The position numbers and the translations under genes are program-made. A DNA stretch of 64,000 nucleotides, taken from contig NC_030680.2 in assembly GCF_000004195.4 (NCBI RefSeq), positions 3,353,579 through 3,417,578 of the forward strand. The letters run 5' to 3'. Below are positions 26,422 to 39,415 of the stretch, piece after piece (position 1 is the stretch's first letter; the number at the start of each line of letters is the position of its first letter). The notes below the pieces were generated by a model. That model was given only the letters and a program-made list of their open reading frames with translations, made no database searches and had not been told where the DNA came from. Source of the stretch: Xenopus tropicalis. Taxonomy: Eukaryota > Chordata > Amphibia > Anura > Pipidae.

Positions 26422-26970
26422 CTCTGAAGCCCACGTATGAATGGGATTAATATGGGCCCATCTCCAGGCCTCTCCCCTGGCTGTACAGTTCCTGCCCCCG
26501 TTCCACTTTCCAGAGTTATTTTCCTTACTTTCTAGGACTTTCCGGGAGAGCGGAGCCAGCTCCAGATCTGGGACGGCTGTGGGCGAGCGGATGAAGGATT
26601 TGGTCTTGAACACACAGTCCAGAACATTTCCTTAAAGCCTCAGACTCAATACGAGAAGCCTGGAAACTCTTATTCCCCCTCCTCGTCCCTCCAATTCTGC
26701 TCCCTCAATGGGGTCACAATTGCATTTTGACTGCGTAACGGCCCCGGATCCCACCCAACAGGCCGCACAAGCACAAGCCCAGTCCAAAAGCTTTTGGGAA
26801 TGGAAAGAACAAAATGCCAAACAAAAATAATATATTACTGAGTCCAGAACCAGCAATTCCCTCGCTCCTCAGAGTCAGGTGGCGGTTACACAAACACAGC
26901 GTGAGTTATATTATCTGCCCCACTGAGCCCGACGCACGGAAAATCAATGCTGTTCTATGGAAATATCCCA
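26422..26970. other. Intron 1 sequence, no gene recognised
   Basis: Unique sequence between the 100-bp and 104-bp arrays. No exon or element was recognised. Confidence 0.5.
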
Positions 26971-28553
26971 ATATGGCACCCCCTACCCATATGTATAAAT
27001 ACAAATATACAGAGAAGGAATGTTCTGGGCACACAATAAGCTGTACCCCCATACTGTACTGTCTAAGGGAAACACTATGGCACCCCCTACCCATATGTAT
27101 AAATACAAATATACAGAGAAGGAATGTTCTGGGCACACAATAAGCTGTACCCCCATACTGTACTGTCTAAGGGAAACACTATGGCACCCCCTACCCATAT
27201 GTATAAATACAAATATACAGAGAAGGAATGTTCTGGGCACACAATAAGCTGTACCCCCATACTGTACTGTCTAAGGGAAACACTATGGCACCCCCTACCC
27301 ATATGTATAAATACAAATATACAGAGAAGGAATGTTCTGGCACACAATAAGCTGTACCCCCATACTGTACTGTCTAAGGGAAACACTATGGCACCCCCTA
27401 CCCATATGTATAAATACAAATATACAGAGAAGGAATGTTCTGGGCACACAATAAGCTGTACCCCCATACTGTACTGTCTAAGGGAAACACTATGGCACCC
27501 CCTACCCATATGTATAAATACAAATATACAGAGAAGGAATGTTCTGGGCACACAATAAGCTGTACCCCCATACTGTACTGTCTAAGGGAAACACTATGGC
27601 ACCCCCTACCCATATGTATAAATACAAATATACAGAGAAGGAATGTTCTGGGCACACAATAAGCTGTACCCCCATACTGTACTGTCTAAGGGAAACACTA
27701 TGGCACCCCCTACCCATATGTATAAATACAAATATACAGAGAAGGAATGTTCTGGGCACACAATAACCTGTACCCCCATACTGTACTGTCTAAGGGAAAC
27801 ACTATGGCACCCCCTACCCATATGTATAAATACAAATATACAGAGAAGGAATGTTCTGGGCACACAATAAGCTGTACCCCCATACTGTACTGTCTAAGGG
27901 AAACACTATGGCACCCCCTACCCATATGTATAAATACAAATATACAGAGAAGGAATGTTCTGGGCACACAATAAGCTGTACCCCCATACTGTACTGTCTA
28001 AGGGAAACACTATGGCACCCCCTACCCATATGTATAAATACAAATATACAGAGAAGGAATGTTCTGGGCACACAATAAGCTGTACCCCCATACTGTACTG
28101 TCTAAGGGAAACACTATGGCACCCCCTACCCATATGTATAAATACAAATATACAGAGAAGGAATGTTCTGGGCACACAATAAGCTGTACCCCCATACTGT
28201 ACTGTCTAAGGGAAACACTATGGCACCCCCTACCCATATGTATAAATACAAATATACAGAGAAGGAATGTTCTGGGCACACAATAAGCTGTACCCCCATA
28301 CTGTACTGTCTAAGGGAAACACTATGGCACCCCCTACCCATATGTATAAATACAAATATACAGAGAGGGAATGTTCTGGGCACACAATAAGCTGTACCCC
28401 CATACTGTACTGTCTAAGGGAAACACTATGGCAGCTCCTACCCATATGTATAAATACAAATATACAGAGAGGGAATGTTCTGGGCACACAATAAGCTGTA
28501 CCCCCATACTGTACTGTCTAAGGGAAACACTATGGCACCTCCTACCCATATGT
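26971..28553 (+). repeat. 104-bp tandem family, array E, about 15 copies
   Basis: This is the most homogeneous array. Most units are identical to the CACCCCCTACC/GAGAAGG consensus, with divergence at the right end (GAGAGGG, GCAGCTCC, CACCTCC). One unit lacks a G near 27341. Confidence 0.98.
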
Positions 28554-28945
28554 CGCAACAGTGAGACTGTTCCCCACTACAAATTGGGGTTCCCCTATTA
28601 CATGTATTGAACCCCACTCACTGCACTCCGGGCACCGAGGTGTTAATTCCATTGCCCCTGCCGGCCCGACTTGGTATTTGTAGAGAAGTTCAGCATGGAA
28701 GGGGCCAAGAGGAGAAGTGGTAAAGTAATTTGTGGCATTTGGGAACGGTACAAACCCACAAAGCTACACTAAAGTGTTTGTGCGCTGGCACCGACCCACC
28801 AGGCAAAATGGTTCCTCTCCGGATCGAGTTCTGAAACCGACTCTCGGCACAATAACGAAATTACCCTTTTATTGATGTCTTGCCCCAATGTGGGGCTGGG
28901 AAGGTGGCACGGAGGGGGGGGCATCGGGCACAGGTAGAAATATAT
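28554..28945. other. Intron 1 sequence, no gene recognised
   Basis: Unique sequence; nothing recognised. Confidence 0.5.
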
Positions 28946-29540
28946 GGCCAGTTAGGGGGGGATTTGGGGTGAGTGCTTATTTGTGCCCTGGGTACCCCTG
29001 GAACTATAGCGGGGTGACTGTTACCCCAATGTGTCTATATATCTGTAACCTTGTTATGGGCTAAGGGGGCCCAGCCTGAAGGCCAGTTAGGGGGGGATTT
29101 GGGGTGAGTGCTTATTTGTGCCCTGGGTACCCCTGGAACTATAGCGGGGTGACTGTTACCCCAATGTTTCTATATATCTGTAACCTTGTTATGGGCTAAG
29201 GGGGCCCAGCCTGAAGGCCAGTTAGGGGGGGATTTGGGGTGAGTGCTTATTTGTGCCCTGGGTACCCCTGGAACTATAGCGGGGTGACTGTTACCCCAAT
29301 GTTTCTATATATCTGTAACCTTGTTATGGGCTAAGGGGGCCCAGCCTGAAGGCCAGTTAGGGGGGATTTGGGGTGAGTGCTTATTTGTGCCCTGGGTACC
29401 CCTGGAACTATAGCGGGGTGACTGTTACCCCAATGTTTCTATATATCTGTAACCTTGTTATGGGCTAAGGGGGCCCAGCCTGAAGGCCAGTTAGGGGGGG
29501 ATTTGGGGTGAGTGCTTATTTGTGCCCTGGGTACCCCTGG
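28946..29540 (+). repeat. 135-bp tandem family, array 1, about 4.4 copies
   Basis: The unit starts GGCCAGTTAGGGG and contains GTGAGTGCTTATTTGTGCC, CTATAGCGGGGTGACTGTTA and GCTAAGGGGGCCCAGCCTG. The same family is at 38099-39415 and as a relic at 59676-59768. Confidence 0.97.
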
Positions 29541-29776
29541 AAATGGATACAGTTACAGTTACAGTTTCATAAGAGTAGAGATAGTTGGTTCCGCAGTCGG
29601 CAGAGCAGTGCAGGGAAGGGGCACTTATTCACACTCCGTGTTATTTTAGCAAAGTGAGCGACTCCAGAATCTGCCTCTTATAAACCCATAACAGGGGTTG
29701 TTCCTAGTGAAGCAGCAATCAGACGCTCTCTCGTCACACTTTCAGTCATAACTAAAGCAAAGTGCATAACAGCAGG

Positions 29777-29990
29777 TGTGGGATCCGTTATCCAGAAAAT
29801 CATTATCCAGAAAGCTCCAAATTACAGGAATGCAACTCCCACAGACTTCGTTTTAATCAACTAATTTACATTTTTACAATTGATTTCCTTTTTCTCTGTA
29901 ATAATAAAACAGTACCTGTACTTGATCCCAACTAAGATATAATTACCCCTTATTGGGGGCAGAACAGCCCTATTGGGTTTATTTAATGGT
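29777..29990 (+). mobile_element. MITE-like element beginning GGATCCGTTATCCAG
   Basis: GGATCCGTTATCCAGAAAAT and AAGCTCCAAATTACAGGAAT are landmarks of a common Xenopus repeat. Its internal TTCTCTGTAATAATAAAAC part is amplified into the adjoining array. A piece of the other end may lie at about 31763-31812. Confidence 0.7.
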
Positions 29991-30663
29991 TAAATGATTC
30001 CCTTTTCTCTGTAATAATAAAACAGTACCTGTACTTGATCCCAACTAAGATATAATTACCCCTTATTGGGGCAGAACAGCCCTATTGGGTTTATTTAATG
30101 GTTAAATGATTCCCTTTTCTCTGTAATAATAAAACAGTACCTGTACTTGATCCCAACTAAGATATAATTACCCCTTATTGGGGCAGAACAGCCCTATTGG
30201 GTTTATTTAATGGTTAAATGATTCCCTTTTCTCTGTAATAATAAAACAGTACCTGTACTTGATCCCAACTAAGATATAATTACCCCTTATTGGGGCAGAA
30301 CAGCCCTATTGGGTTTATTTAATGGTTAAATGATTCCCTTTTCTCTGTAATAATAAAACAGTACCTGTACTTGATCCCAACTAAGATATAATTACCCCTT
30401 ATTGGGGCAGAACAGCCCTATTGGGTTTATTTAATGGTTAAATGATTCCCTTTTCTCTGTAATAATAAAACAGTACCTGTACTTGATCCCAACTAAGATA
30501 TAATTACCCCTTATTGGGGCAGAACAGCCCTATTGGGTTTATTTAATGGTTAAATGATTCCCTTTTCTCTGTAATAATAAAACAGTACCTGTACTTGATC
30601 CCAACTAAGATATAATTACCCCTTATTGGGGCAGAACAGCCCTATTGGGTTTATTTAATGGTT
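29880..30663 (+). repeat. Tandem array, ~110-bp unit, about seven copies, derived from the MITE interior
   Basis: The unit contains CTGTAATAATAAAACAGTAC, GATCCCAACTAAGATATAAT and GCCCTATTGGGTTTATTTAA. The first copy is continuous with the MITE end, so the array arose by expansion of transposon-internal sequence. It abuts the next array with no spacer. Confidence 0.93.
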
Positions 30664-30915
30664 AGTGTCCCCCCTCTCCCTGGGTGCAGAGAGGCCCCGG
30701 GGTCAGTGTCCCCCCTCTCCCTGGGTGCAGAGAGGCCCCGGGGTCAGTGTCCCCCCTCTCCCTGGGTGCAGAGAGGCCCCGGGGTCAGTGTCCCCCCTCT
30801 CCCTGGGTGCAGAGAGGCCCCGGGGTCAGTGTCCCCCCTCTCCCTGGGTGCAGAGAGGCCCCGGGGTCAGTGTCCCCCCTCTCCCTCAGTGCCCCGGGGT
30901 CAGTGTCCCCCCTAA
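30664..30915 (+). repeat. Minisatellite, 41-bp unit, about six copies
   Basis: The unit contains GTGTCCCCCCTCTCCCTGGG and GCAGAGAGGCCCCGGGGTCA. The last copies are shortened. Confidence 0.96.
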
Positions 30916-31506
30916 CACTCTCTCCCCCGGCGCATGTAGAGCTGCAGGCTAATTGCTGCTGATTGTGACGTCAGCGGTTGCTGCAGTAACAGCCAAAGTT
31001 CTGGATTCCCCTCTCCCACATTTCCTCATCTGTTTGCACTCAGCCCAGGCGCATCCTGTTCCCGAAGCAGCCAATGGGAGAGGCAGGTGGCAGGACACCG
31101 ATTAACCCTATCCTCACTCATGTTGGGGTGGGGTAGGTCACACAGAGTATAATAAATGGATTCCCACTTTAACAGAGCAACTAGTGGAAGAGATTTTTTT
31201 GGTATAGTCTAATAAGCACCAATCAGAAGCCGCATTGCACCGAGCTGCTGTAGGGTCAGCGCTGCACAGCAGCTCCATCAGTTCTGTCATGTGGGGCTTA
31301 TAGTTTCCCGCACTGTCCCAATAGAAGCCTGCGAGCCCAGTGACTGCTTCCCATGGATTTTATGTTGCCCGGCCCTATGGGGCTCAATAGGCTTTCCTAT
31401 AGGGTACCTTTATAAAAGCTTTTATTTACCCTTTAATACAAAATAATTAATTTGCTTCTCAGAATCTGATCTGCGTGGCAGGTACGGGATTGATGGGTGT
31501 AGGAAC
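30916..31506. other. Intron 1 sequence, no gene; CRE-like octamer
   Basis: TGACGTCAGCGGTTGC lies at 30966-30981. No other feature was recognised. Confidence 0.5.
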
Positions 31507-31714
31507 AGGGTCCGACTGGGGAAAAAACCCAGGGGGCCCCACCAACCCAGACCCAATTCCCACTGGTGCTCCCCTATTGATCTCCCTCCTCCAATGGCGC
31601 TGAAGATAGGTATAATGTGTGCGTGTATGGGAGGGGGGATAGCGCCGCAGCGGGGGCCCCAGGGGGGTATGGGGGCAACCGTGGTGGACCCTGCACACCC
31701 CCAGTCCGACCCGG
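31507..31714. mobile_element. Short inverted-repeat element with GGGTCCGACTGGGG ends
   Basis: AGGGTCCGACTGGGG near 31507 is mirrored by CCCCCAGTCCGACCC near 31699. The ~205-bp, GC-rich interior has no coding sequence. Probably a MITE. Confidence 0.7.
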
Positions 31715-32772
31715 TGTAGAAAGCATTTCCCAACAGGGGCGACACTGCAATCTGAGAGGGGACACCTTATCCGGAATATCCTGAACATTCTGGATAACCT
31801 ATACCTGTATCATCAAGTCATTTCTCCCCCACGTTAGCTAGGCCTTTGGCTACATTGTTTCAGCAGTCAGAACCAGCAGTTCAGAGAATATAAGCAGACA
31901 AATAGCAATTACACTTAGAACCAGTGAAAATCCCCGAGCAGAACCAGAACCAGAATCCCCCCCCCCCCACCGCCGCTCACACGGGGTTTCCCATGAAGAA
32001 CAGAAGGGAAATTCAGAGCGTCACATGATCGGCCGACCATCTGACCGCCTTATCTCCAAAACCGCCTGAGAGATACTTCGCTTCTTATCGGGCCCCCGTA
32101 AAGCTGCTGCTTAATATAGCGCGGCCCGATCTAGTTCCCATAGCAAACAAATGGGGGGAATATAGACTGGCACCGGTACCAACTCAGGATTAAAGGGTAT
32201 ATTCACGCAGGGGTGGAGCTCAGGCAGCAGGGGGCGCTATCCATGCCCATGTTATAGTATATTTTTGTATTGTAAAAGTTCAAGGGCTTTATTTGCTTTG
32301 CCTCAAACAAACCTGCTTATCTCTCCCACTCGCGCAGCTCCATTCGCCACGGTCATTTCCAGGAAGCAGTGCTGCAAAGGAACTTTATAGATAAAGGGTA
32401 ACTGATCCTACATGTGTCTCTCGTGTGACTGCCGCTCTCGCCGGCCATAAAGCAAGTGATGTAAAGCGCCTCGTCTGCGTTACCGAATGGAAAGCCCCTT
32501 GGCCAACGCTTATAGCCAAAGTGCTTTTTTATTTAATAACATTAAGGGTGGGTACGATACCCCCCCCCCCCCCGCTGGGCACATACGGATTAAAGTGGTT
32601 ACGGCAAATAATTCCCACAAACATCCCTCCCCGCACCTTGTGTCTGGCTCTGTTACACTCAGCAAGGTTATCTCAGATCCCTGCGCCCGATTACCCTGAC
32701 TGTAATAAGCACGGAACGCAAGGAAATGTTGGCTGGAAACTTATTTATAATGTATTGCATGTAAACACAATA
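31715..32772. other. Intron 1 sequence, no gene recognised
   Basis: Contains the possible MITE fragment at 31763-31812 and C-runs near 31960 and 32560. Nothing else was recognised. Confidence 0.5.
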
Positions 32773-33662
32773 TAAGCAGCAGTCCTGCCCTGCTTTATGG
32801 CTGAGATTCTAGCTATCTGTATAACAGAACATTCTGTCACAGTGGCACAGATCCTATCTGATCCCCCCATTGTAAGCAGCAGTCCTGCCCTGCTTTATGG
32901 CTGAGATTCTAGCTATCTGTATAACAGAGCATTCTGTCACAGTGGCACAGATCCTATCTGATCCCCCCCCCATTGTAAGCAGCAGTCCTGCCCTGCTTTA
33001 TGGCTGAGATTCTAGCTATCTGTATAACAGAGCATTCTGTCACAGTGGCACAGATCCTATCTGATCCCCCCCCCATTGTAAGCAGCAGTCCTGCCCTGCT
33101 TTATGGCTGAGATTCTAGCTATCTGTATAACAGAGCATTCTGTCACAGTGGCACAGATCCTATCCCCCCCATTGTAAGCAGCAGTCCTGCCCTGCTTTAT
33201 GGCTGAGATTCTAGCTATCTGTATAACAGAGCATTCTGTCACAGTGGCACAGATCCTATCTGATCCCCCCATTGTAAGCAGCAGTCCTGCCCTGCTTTAT
33301 GGCTGAGATTCTAGCTATCTGTATAACAGAGCATTCTGTCACAGTGGCACAGATCCTATCTGATCCCCCCCATTGTAAGCAGCAGTCCTGCCCTGCTTTA
33401 TGGCTGAGATTCTAGCTATCTGTATAACAGAGCATTCTGTCACAGTGGCACAGATCCTATCTGATCCCCCCCCATTGTAAGCAGCAGTCCTGCCCTGCTT
33501 TATGGCTGAGATTCTAGCTATCTGTATAACAGAGCATTCTGTCACAGTGGCACAGATCCTATCTGATCCCCCCCATTGTAAGCAGCAGTCCTGCCCTGCT
33601 TTATGGCTGAGATTCTAGCTATCTGTATAACAGAGCATTCTGTCACAGTGGCACAGATCCTA
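32773..33662 (+). repeat. 100-bp tandem family, array 2, about nine copies
   Basis: Same unit as 25130-26421, again varying mostly in C-run length. One unit lacks CTGAT before the C-run (about 33163), as do units in arrays 1 and 4 (near 25560 and 58982). Confidence 0.98.
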
Positions 33663-34611
33663 GGCCAAACAACCTGCCATCCCTAAGCAATAGTCGGTAT
33701 ATCCAGCAGCCAGATGTTGCACCCCCCACCCCAAAGAAAAACGTAGTTAAATCATTCAAAATATAAACATAAGTGCCGGCTCCATAATGTCTGGGGGGGC
33801 CGGTGCCTATGACAAACCAAGAGTCACTTTCCCAATGAACTTCCCCTTTATCTTTCTGAGATATGAATGACACACGGCCAAATCCAGGGGGGGGGGGTTA
33901 AGCTGAGCCAAGTGCTGGTATTATTAGTATAACTAGTTATACACAGTTACCCTTTGTTATATTTCACATTTACAAACACAGTTCTGCAGAACCAATAAAG
34001 ATACAGAGACCTGCGCTTTACTGCGTCGCTGCACTTCCCAACATGGGAACCAGTCAAAACAGCTTCTTGTATCATTTTGTTTAGTAGGCAAGAAAACTTC
34101 CACCCCCCCCCCCATATGAAATTTCCCATTGACCCTCCCCGGGGGCCCCCGACCCAGAGGTTAAATTGATGCGTCTCTTCCTATCGCTGATGGAGGCAGA
34201 ATGGTGTGAGCGATGGCTGCTCTCGGCTGGTTACTGTAATGTGCCCTAAATAGAAGGGAGAGCGGAACATTGTTACTATCGATCCAGTAAAGAATACAGG
34301 CCAATCCATAGAGAGCCCCCCCTCGCTCCCCCATTTAACCCCAAGGTTGCCACGGTGTCTGGAACACCCACAGTTAAAGCTGCGGATTTAATTTCATTGC
34401 GATGAGACTCCCGTTATTCCACATTACTGCTCTGTTTTTGTTTTACAGATAAGGAGGTTATCCTGGCCGAGCATGATGGGAGTTTGAGTCAATAATAGAA
34501 GGCAATGCACCCCAAAGCAAGCAATATGGCAGCTCCCACCCACTCATAGAGGTTTACAGGGCTCAGTATAACGTAATACACATGGGTTTTACCCCAATAA
34601 ATGCTTAGGAT
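33663..34611. other. Intron 1 sequence, no gene recognised
   Basis: Unique apart from GGCAGCTCCCACCCAC near 34530, which resembles the edge of the 104-bp repeat. No exon was recognised. Confidence 0.5.
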
Positions 34612-35002
34612 TAGTTGAGTTATTCTAAGACAGTTTGCAGTTGGTCTTTATTTTTTTTATTATTGCCAGCTTGCTAGTTATTTAACTTTTTGTTCAGCCG
34701 CTTTCTAGTTTATAGTTTCAGCAGCTATCTGGTTGCTAGGGTTCAAATTACCTTAGTAACCAGGGAGGGGTTTGAATGAGAGATTGGTTAATGAATAGGG
34801 GAGGGGCTGAATAGAAAAATAAGTTATAAAAAGTAACAATAAAACTGAAGCCTCAGAGAGCAATAGGGTTTGGCTGCCGGGGTCAGTGACCCCCATTTTG
34901 AGTTAGAAAAAGGCGGCAAATAATTCAGAAACATTAAGAAATAAATAATGAAGACCAATTGAAAAGTTGCTTAGAATTGGCCATTCTATAACATGCTAAA
35001 AG
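34612..35002 (-). mobile_element. ~400-bp Xenopus dispersed repeat, inverted copy
   Basis: GGTTGCTAGGGTTCAAATTA, GAGCAATAGGGTTTGGCTGC and CAGTGACCCCCATTTTGAG are the reverse complement of the 24400 copy. Non-coding. Confidence 0.85.
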
Positions 35003-35858
35003 TTTGAAGTTAGGCGAGGTCGCCAAATGAGCGAATCTTCTCCGTATATGGACGAACTATGGCTATAGGGCCAAGAACTGCACAGCAATTGCCGTCCCCG
35101 ATCCGATGGGAAAATCAAATCTGCCCAATCGACACCTGCCCCATTTTCAACTATGAAGACCCATGGGGGGCAGATAAAGCAGCCAAACCGGTGCCACCTT
35201 AACCAGATTTGAGCTGATGCTATTGAACTACAACTCCCAGAAGCCCACGCCAGAGCCTAAAGGGAGTCGGTAGAAAGCGCGGGCCAGCGTGAAGCTGTCG
35301 CAGTAAATGCGCTGATAGAACAAAGGAGCCGACAGGTACAGGGGCGGCTGCTGACATCAGAGAGGTATTGACATTTCTATTTGCCGCCTGTTGCTAGGAT
35401 CCAATAGGCCCCTTTGCCGTGATGCCAGGAATCACTCGCTCATTCAGCTCCCAGCACCTTCTGAGGCACAAGGGGGGCACAAACCTTATCCGGGGTGCAG
35501 GGGCGCCGACGGTACAACCGTGGACGGAGGGTAGGGAAAATGTATAGAGTTTGTATATAATACATATATATAATTCTAGTCACAAAAATAACAGCTTACT
35601 TCCCCTTTAAAGCAACGTTTCTAGCTTTTTGGGCAAACACAAAACAAAATGAGATGATATTTATACTGATTGGGTCGCGCTCTCGCCTCAGCGGCCAATG
35701 ACAAAGTAGCAGTAGTTTCTATCAACTCTATGGGCTCCACCACTGAGTTTGGGGGGCCCCCCCAGCACTGTAAAGGGAAAGCAGCGAGATGTACTGGTCC
35801 AACTAAGGCTGGTATCTGTATTTTCTGCACCCTGTAAACTGATGGAAAATAGAAGAAA
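35003..35858. other. Intron 1 sequence, no gene recognised
   Basis: Unique sequence; ACTACAACTCCCAGAAGCCC near 35227 is a common Xenopus dispersed motif. No exon was seen. Confidence 0.5.
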
Positions 35859-35859
35859 A

Positions 35860-35947
35860 GAACCCAACGCGTTTCGACCCCCAAGAGGGTCTTCGTCAGG
35901 TGTTTTCTATGCCCCTGACTCCTCTTTTGGTGAAACGCGTTGGGTTC
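35860..35947. mobile_element. Inverted repeat with GAACCCAACGCGTTTC arms
   Basis: A perfect 16-bp arm at 35860-35875 is mirrored at 35932-35947. Inner sequence (CCCAAGAGGGTCTTCGTCAG) is also partly self-complementary with CTCTTTTGG. It is a small fold-back repeat of a type I associate with Xenopus; family uncertain. Confidence 0.7.
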
Positions 35948-36091
35948 GTACAGGGGGTCTTACAGGGGACCCCTGTAGTGAGCACCCATTTTGTCAATTA
36001 TTATACTGAAGATGTGCATTGCCAAATACTGAAATTCCATAAAGTGACGGAACCAGCTGGGATTCTGCAGCTTCGGGTTCATATTGAATTG

Positions 36092-36170
36092 AGATGCACC
36101 GAATCCAAGATTCGGTTCGGGATTCGGCCAAATCCTGCTGGGTGGGTTCGGGGGTTCAGTGCATCCCTAA
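36092..36170. mobile_element. Short 'GATGCACCGAATCC' element
   Basis: GATGCACCGAATCCAAGATT at the left and GGTTCAGTGCATCCCTAA at the right form imperfect terminal inverted repeats. This is a frequent Xenopus short element, here an ~80-bp deletion derivative. Confidence 0.75.
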
Positions 36171-36842
36171 TATTAATACTATGAAACTAGGCAGTTTTCT
36201 TTAAAGGGCAAGTTAAGGCTCCACTGGCTCATTTTATATCAGGGCCACAGCTGAAGAACCTGGAATGTAAGCAGAGTTTGGATAGAAGGGAAAAGTCCCA
36301 CTCGCAGAAGGAACCAGAACCAGACGAAGGCTCAGTGGGTCCAATTCCAGTGGCATAAAGATAATCGCCAAAATATGCGGCAAATGGTTCCATAAACTGG
36401 AAAGGACTGAATGGAAAACCCATCAGAACTTTATACCAGAACTCAAACGAAAGCCCAAGCCCAAACCCAAACCTTCCCCCTGGGCTACTTGTAATAAAGG
36501 GCAACTTCATACAAACTCTGACAAACGGAGATTCGTGGGGCACTTAGTGAGCTGCCGCCCCCGCGCCCCCTTTATTCCCGGCGTAAATAAATAAAGGCAA
36601 CAATGCGGCTTTCAAGCGAGTTATTCGAAAATTCCTCTCTTCCCCATAACAGGAAGCTGAAGTGGAAAATTCAATTCCAGCGAAGGAGGGAAAAAAATGA
36701 AAGTTTTATTAGTAAACAAAGCGATCGTGGTACGAGAAAGCAAGTCGTGCCCAGTCGGAACTTCCCATGGGTCCCTGCCAGCACCGTGTCCTTCCAAGGG
36801 GAACTAACCCAACTTATATACAGGTTTAATCTTCTATTTAGT
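36171..36842. other. Intron 1 sequence, no gene recognised
   Basis: Unique sequence without splice-flanked coding stretches that I can identify. Confidence 0.5.
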
Positions 36843-37630
36843 CCTTCTCTGTATATTTGTATTTATACATATGGGTAGGAGGTGCCATAGTGTTTCCCTT
36901 AGACAGTACAGTATGGGGGTACAGCTTATTGTGTGCCCAGAACATTCCTTCTCTGTATATTTGTATTTATACATATGGGTAGGGGGTGCCATAGTGTTTC
37001 CCTTAGACAGTACAGTATGGGGGTACAGCTTATTGTGTGCCCAGAACATTTCTTCTCTGTATATTTGTATTTATACATATGGGTAGGAGGTGCCATAGTG
37101 TTTCCCTTAGACAGTACAGTATGGGGGTACAGCTTATTGTGTGCCCAGAACATTCCTTCTCTGTATATTTGTATTTATACATATGGGTAGGGGGTGCCAT
37201 AGTGTTTCCCTTAGACAGTACAGTATGGGGGTACAGCTTATTGTGTGCCCAGAACATTTCTTCTCTGTATATTTGTATTTATACATATGGGTAGGAGGTG
37301 CCATAGTGTTTCCCTTAGACAGTACAGTATGGGGGTACAGCTTATTGTGTGCCCAGAACATTCCTTCTCTGTATATTTGTATTTATACATATGGGTAGGG
37401 GGTGCCATAGTGTTTCCCTTAGACAGTACAGTATGAGGGTACAGCTTATTGTGTGCCCAGAACATTTCTTCTCTGTATATTTGTATTTATACATATGGGT
37501 AGGAGGTGCCATAGTGTTTCCCTTAGACAGTACAGTATGAGGGTACAGCTTATTGTGTGCCCAGAACATTCCTTCTCTGTATATTTGTATTTATACATAT
37601 GGGTAGGAGGTGCCATAGTGTTTCCCTTAG
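36843..37630 (-). repeat. 104-bp tandem family, array F (inverted), about 7.6 copies
   Basis: The units alternate between ACATTCC...GTAGGGGG and ACATTTC...GTAGGAGG, giving a 208-bp dimer period for six consecutive units. It is the second array with dimeric order. Confidence 0.97.
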
Positions 37631-38098
37631 CTGCTCTCTAATGACTCCCAAATTGACTCTCAGCCTATAAGGTATAAAGAAGACGTCGGTGCTGCCCTGT
37701 AGGTTTGGCCGCCCTTCAGAAAGGGTCACGCTGTGGCTGATGCTAAATCAGGAATGAGACTAATCAGCATTCGGCCAGGCACAATCTAATATGTCAACAC
37801 TCCTTGTTTTTGTCACAGTCACTGACACCCCATAAACATAACCTCATGTTGGCCTAGGGCATCGCAGTGCATCATGGGAAGGCTGAGATGGAACACAATT
37901 GAGTGCAAGTTTGTGCTCTGATATACAGCTCCAAAAATAAACGTTACACTTTGTTCTTAATTCATATCAGGGACCTTCTCTTGTAATGTAAGGGTTAAAT
38001 GTTTGGGGCAAAGAGCAGCGCTAGGGGTAAGTGCCCAGCATTCTGCCCTCAGGGATTGCACTGTGGCTTTAATCAAAGCAAGGCTTTATGTTATAGAA
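37631..38098. other. Intron 1 sequence, no gene recognised
   Basis: Unique sequence; nothing recognised. Confidence 0.5.
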
Positions 38099-39415
38099 GT
38101 TGGGGGGGATTTGGGGTGAGTACTTATTTGTGCCCTGGGTACCCCTGGAACTATAGCGGGGTGACTGTTACCCCAATGTTTCTATATATCTGTAACCTTG
38201 TTATGGGCTAAGGGGGCCCAGCCTGAAGGCCAGTTAGGGGGGATTTGGGGTGAGTGCTTATTTGTGCCCTGGGTACCCCTGGAACTATAGCGGGGTGACT
38301 GTTACCCCAATGTTTCTATATATCTGTAACCTTGTTATGGGCTAAGGGGGCCCAGCCTGAAGGCCAGTTAGGGGGGGATTTGGGGTGAGTGCTTATTTGT
38401 GCCCTGGGTACCCCTGGAACTATAGCGGGGTGACTGTTACCCCAATGTTTCTATATATCTGTAACCTTGTTATGGGCTAAGGGGGCCCAGCCTGAAGGCC
38501 AGTTAGGGGGGATTTGGGGTGAGTGCTTATTTGTGCCCTGGGTACCCCTGGAACTATAGCGGGGTGACTGTTACCCCCAATGTTTCTATATATCTGTAAC
38601 CTTGTTATGGGCTAAGGGGGCCCAGCCTGAAGGCCAGTTAGGGGGGGATTTGGGGTGAGTGCTTATTTGTGCCCTGGGTACCCCTGGAACTATAGCGGGG
38701 TGACTGTTACCCCAATGTTTCTATATATCTGTAACCTTGTTATGGGCTAAGGGGGCCCAGCCTGAAGGCCAGTTAGGGGGGGATTTGGGGTGAGTGCTTA
38801 TTTGTGCCCTGGGTACCCCTGGAACTATAGCGGGGTGACTGTTACCCCAATGTTTCTATATATCTGTAACCTTGTTATGGGCTAAGGGGGCCCAGCCTGA
38901 AGGCCAGTTAGGGGGGGATTTGGGGTGAGTGCTTATTTGTGCCCTGGGTACCCCTGGAACTATAGCGGGGTGACTGTTACCCCAATGTTTCTATATATCT
39001 GTAACCTTGTTATGGGCTAAGGGGGCCCAGCCTGAAGGCCAGTTAGGGGGGGATTTGGGGTGAGTGCTTATTTGTGCCCTGGGTACCCCTGGAACTATAG
39101 CGGGGTGACTGTTACCCCAATGTTTCTATATATCTGTAACCTTGTTATGGGCTAAGGGGGCCCAGCCTGAAGGCCAGTTAGGGGGGGATTTGGGGTGAGT
39201 GCTTATTTGTGCCCTGGGTACCCCTGGAACTATAGCGGGGTGACTGTTACCCCAATGTTTCTATATATCTGTAACCTTGTTATGGGCTAAGGGGGCCCAG
39301 CCTGAAGGCCAGTTAGGGGGGGATTTGGGGTGAGTGCTTATTTGTGCCCTGGGTACCCCTGGAACTATAGTGGGGTGACTGTTACCCCAATGTTTCTATA
39401 TATCTGTAACCTTGT
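38099..39415 (+). repeat. 135-bp tandem family, array 2, about 9.7 copies
   Basis: Same unit as 28946-29540; copies are almost identical apart from the G-run length. The array ends in TGTAACCTTGTTACC. Confidence 0.98.
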
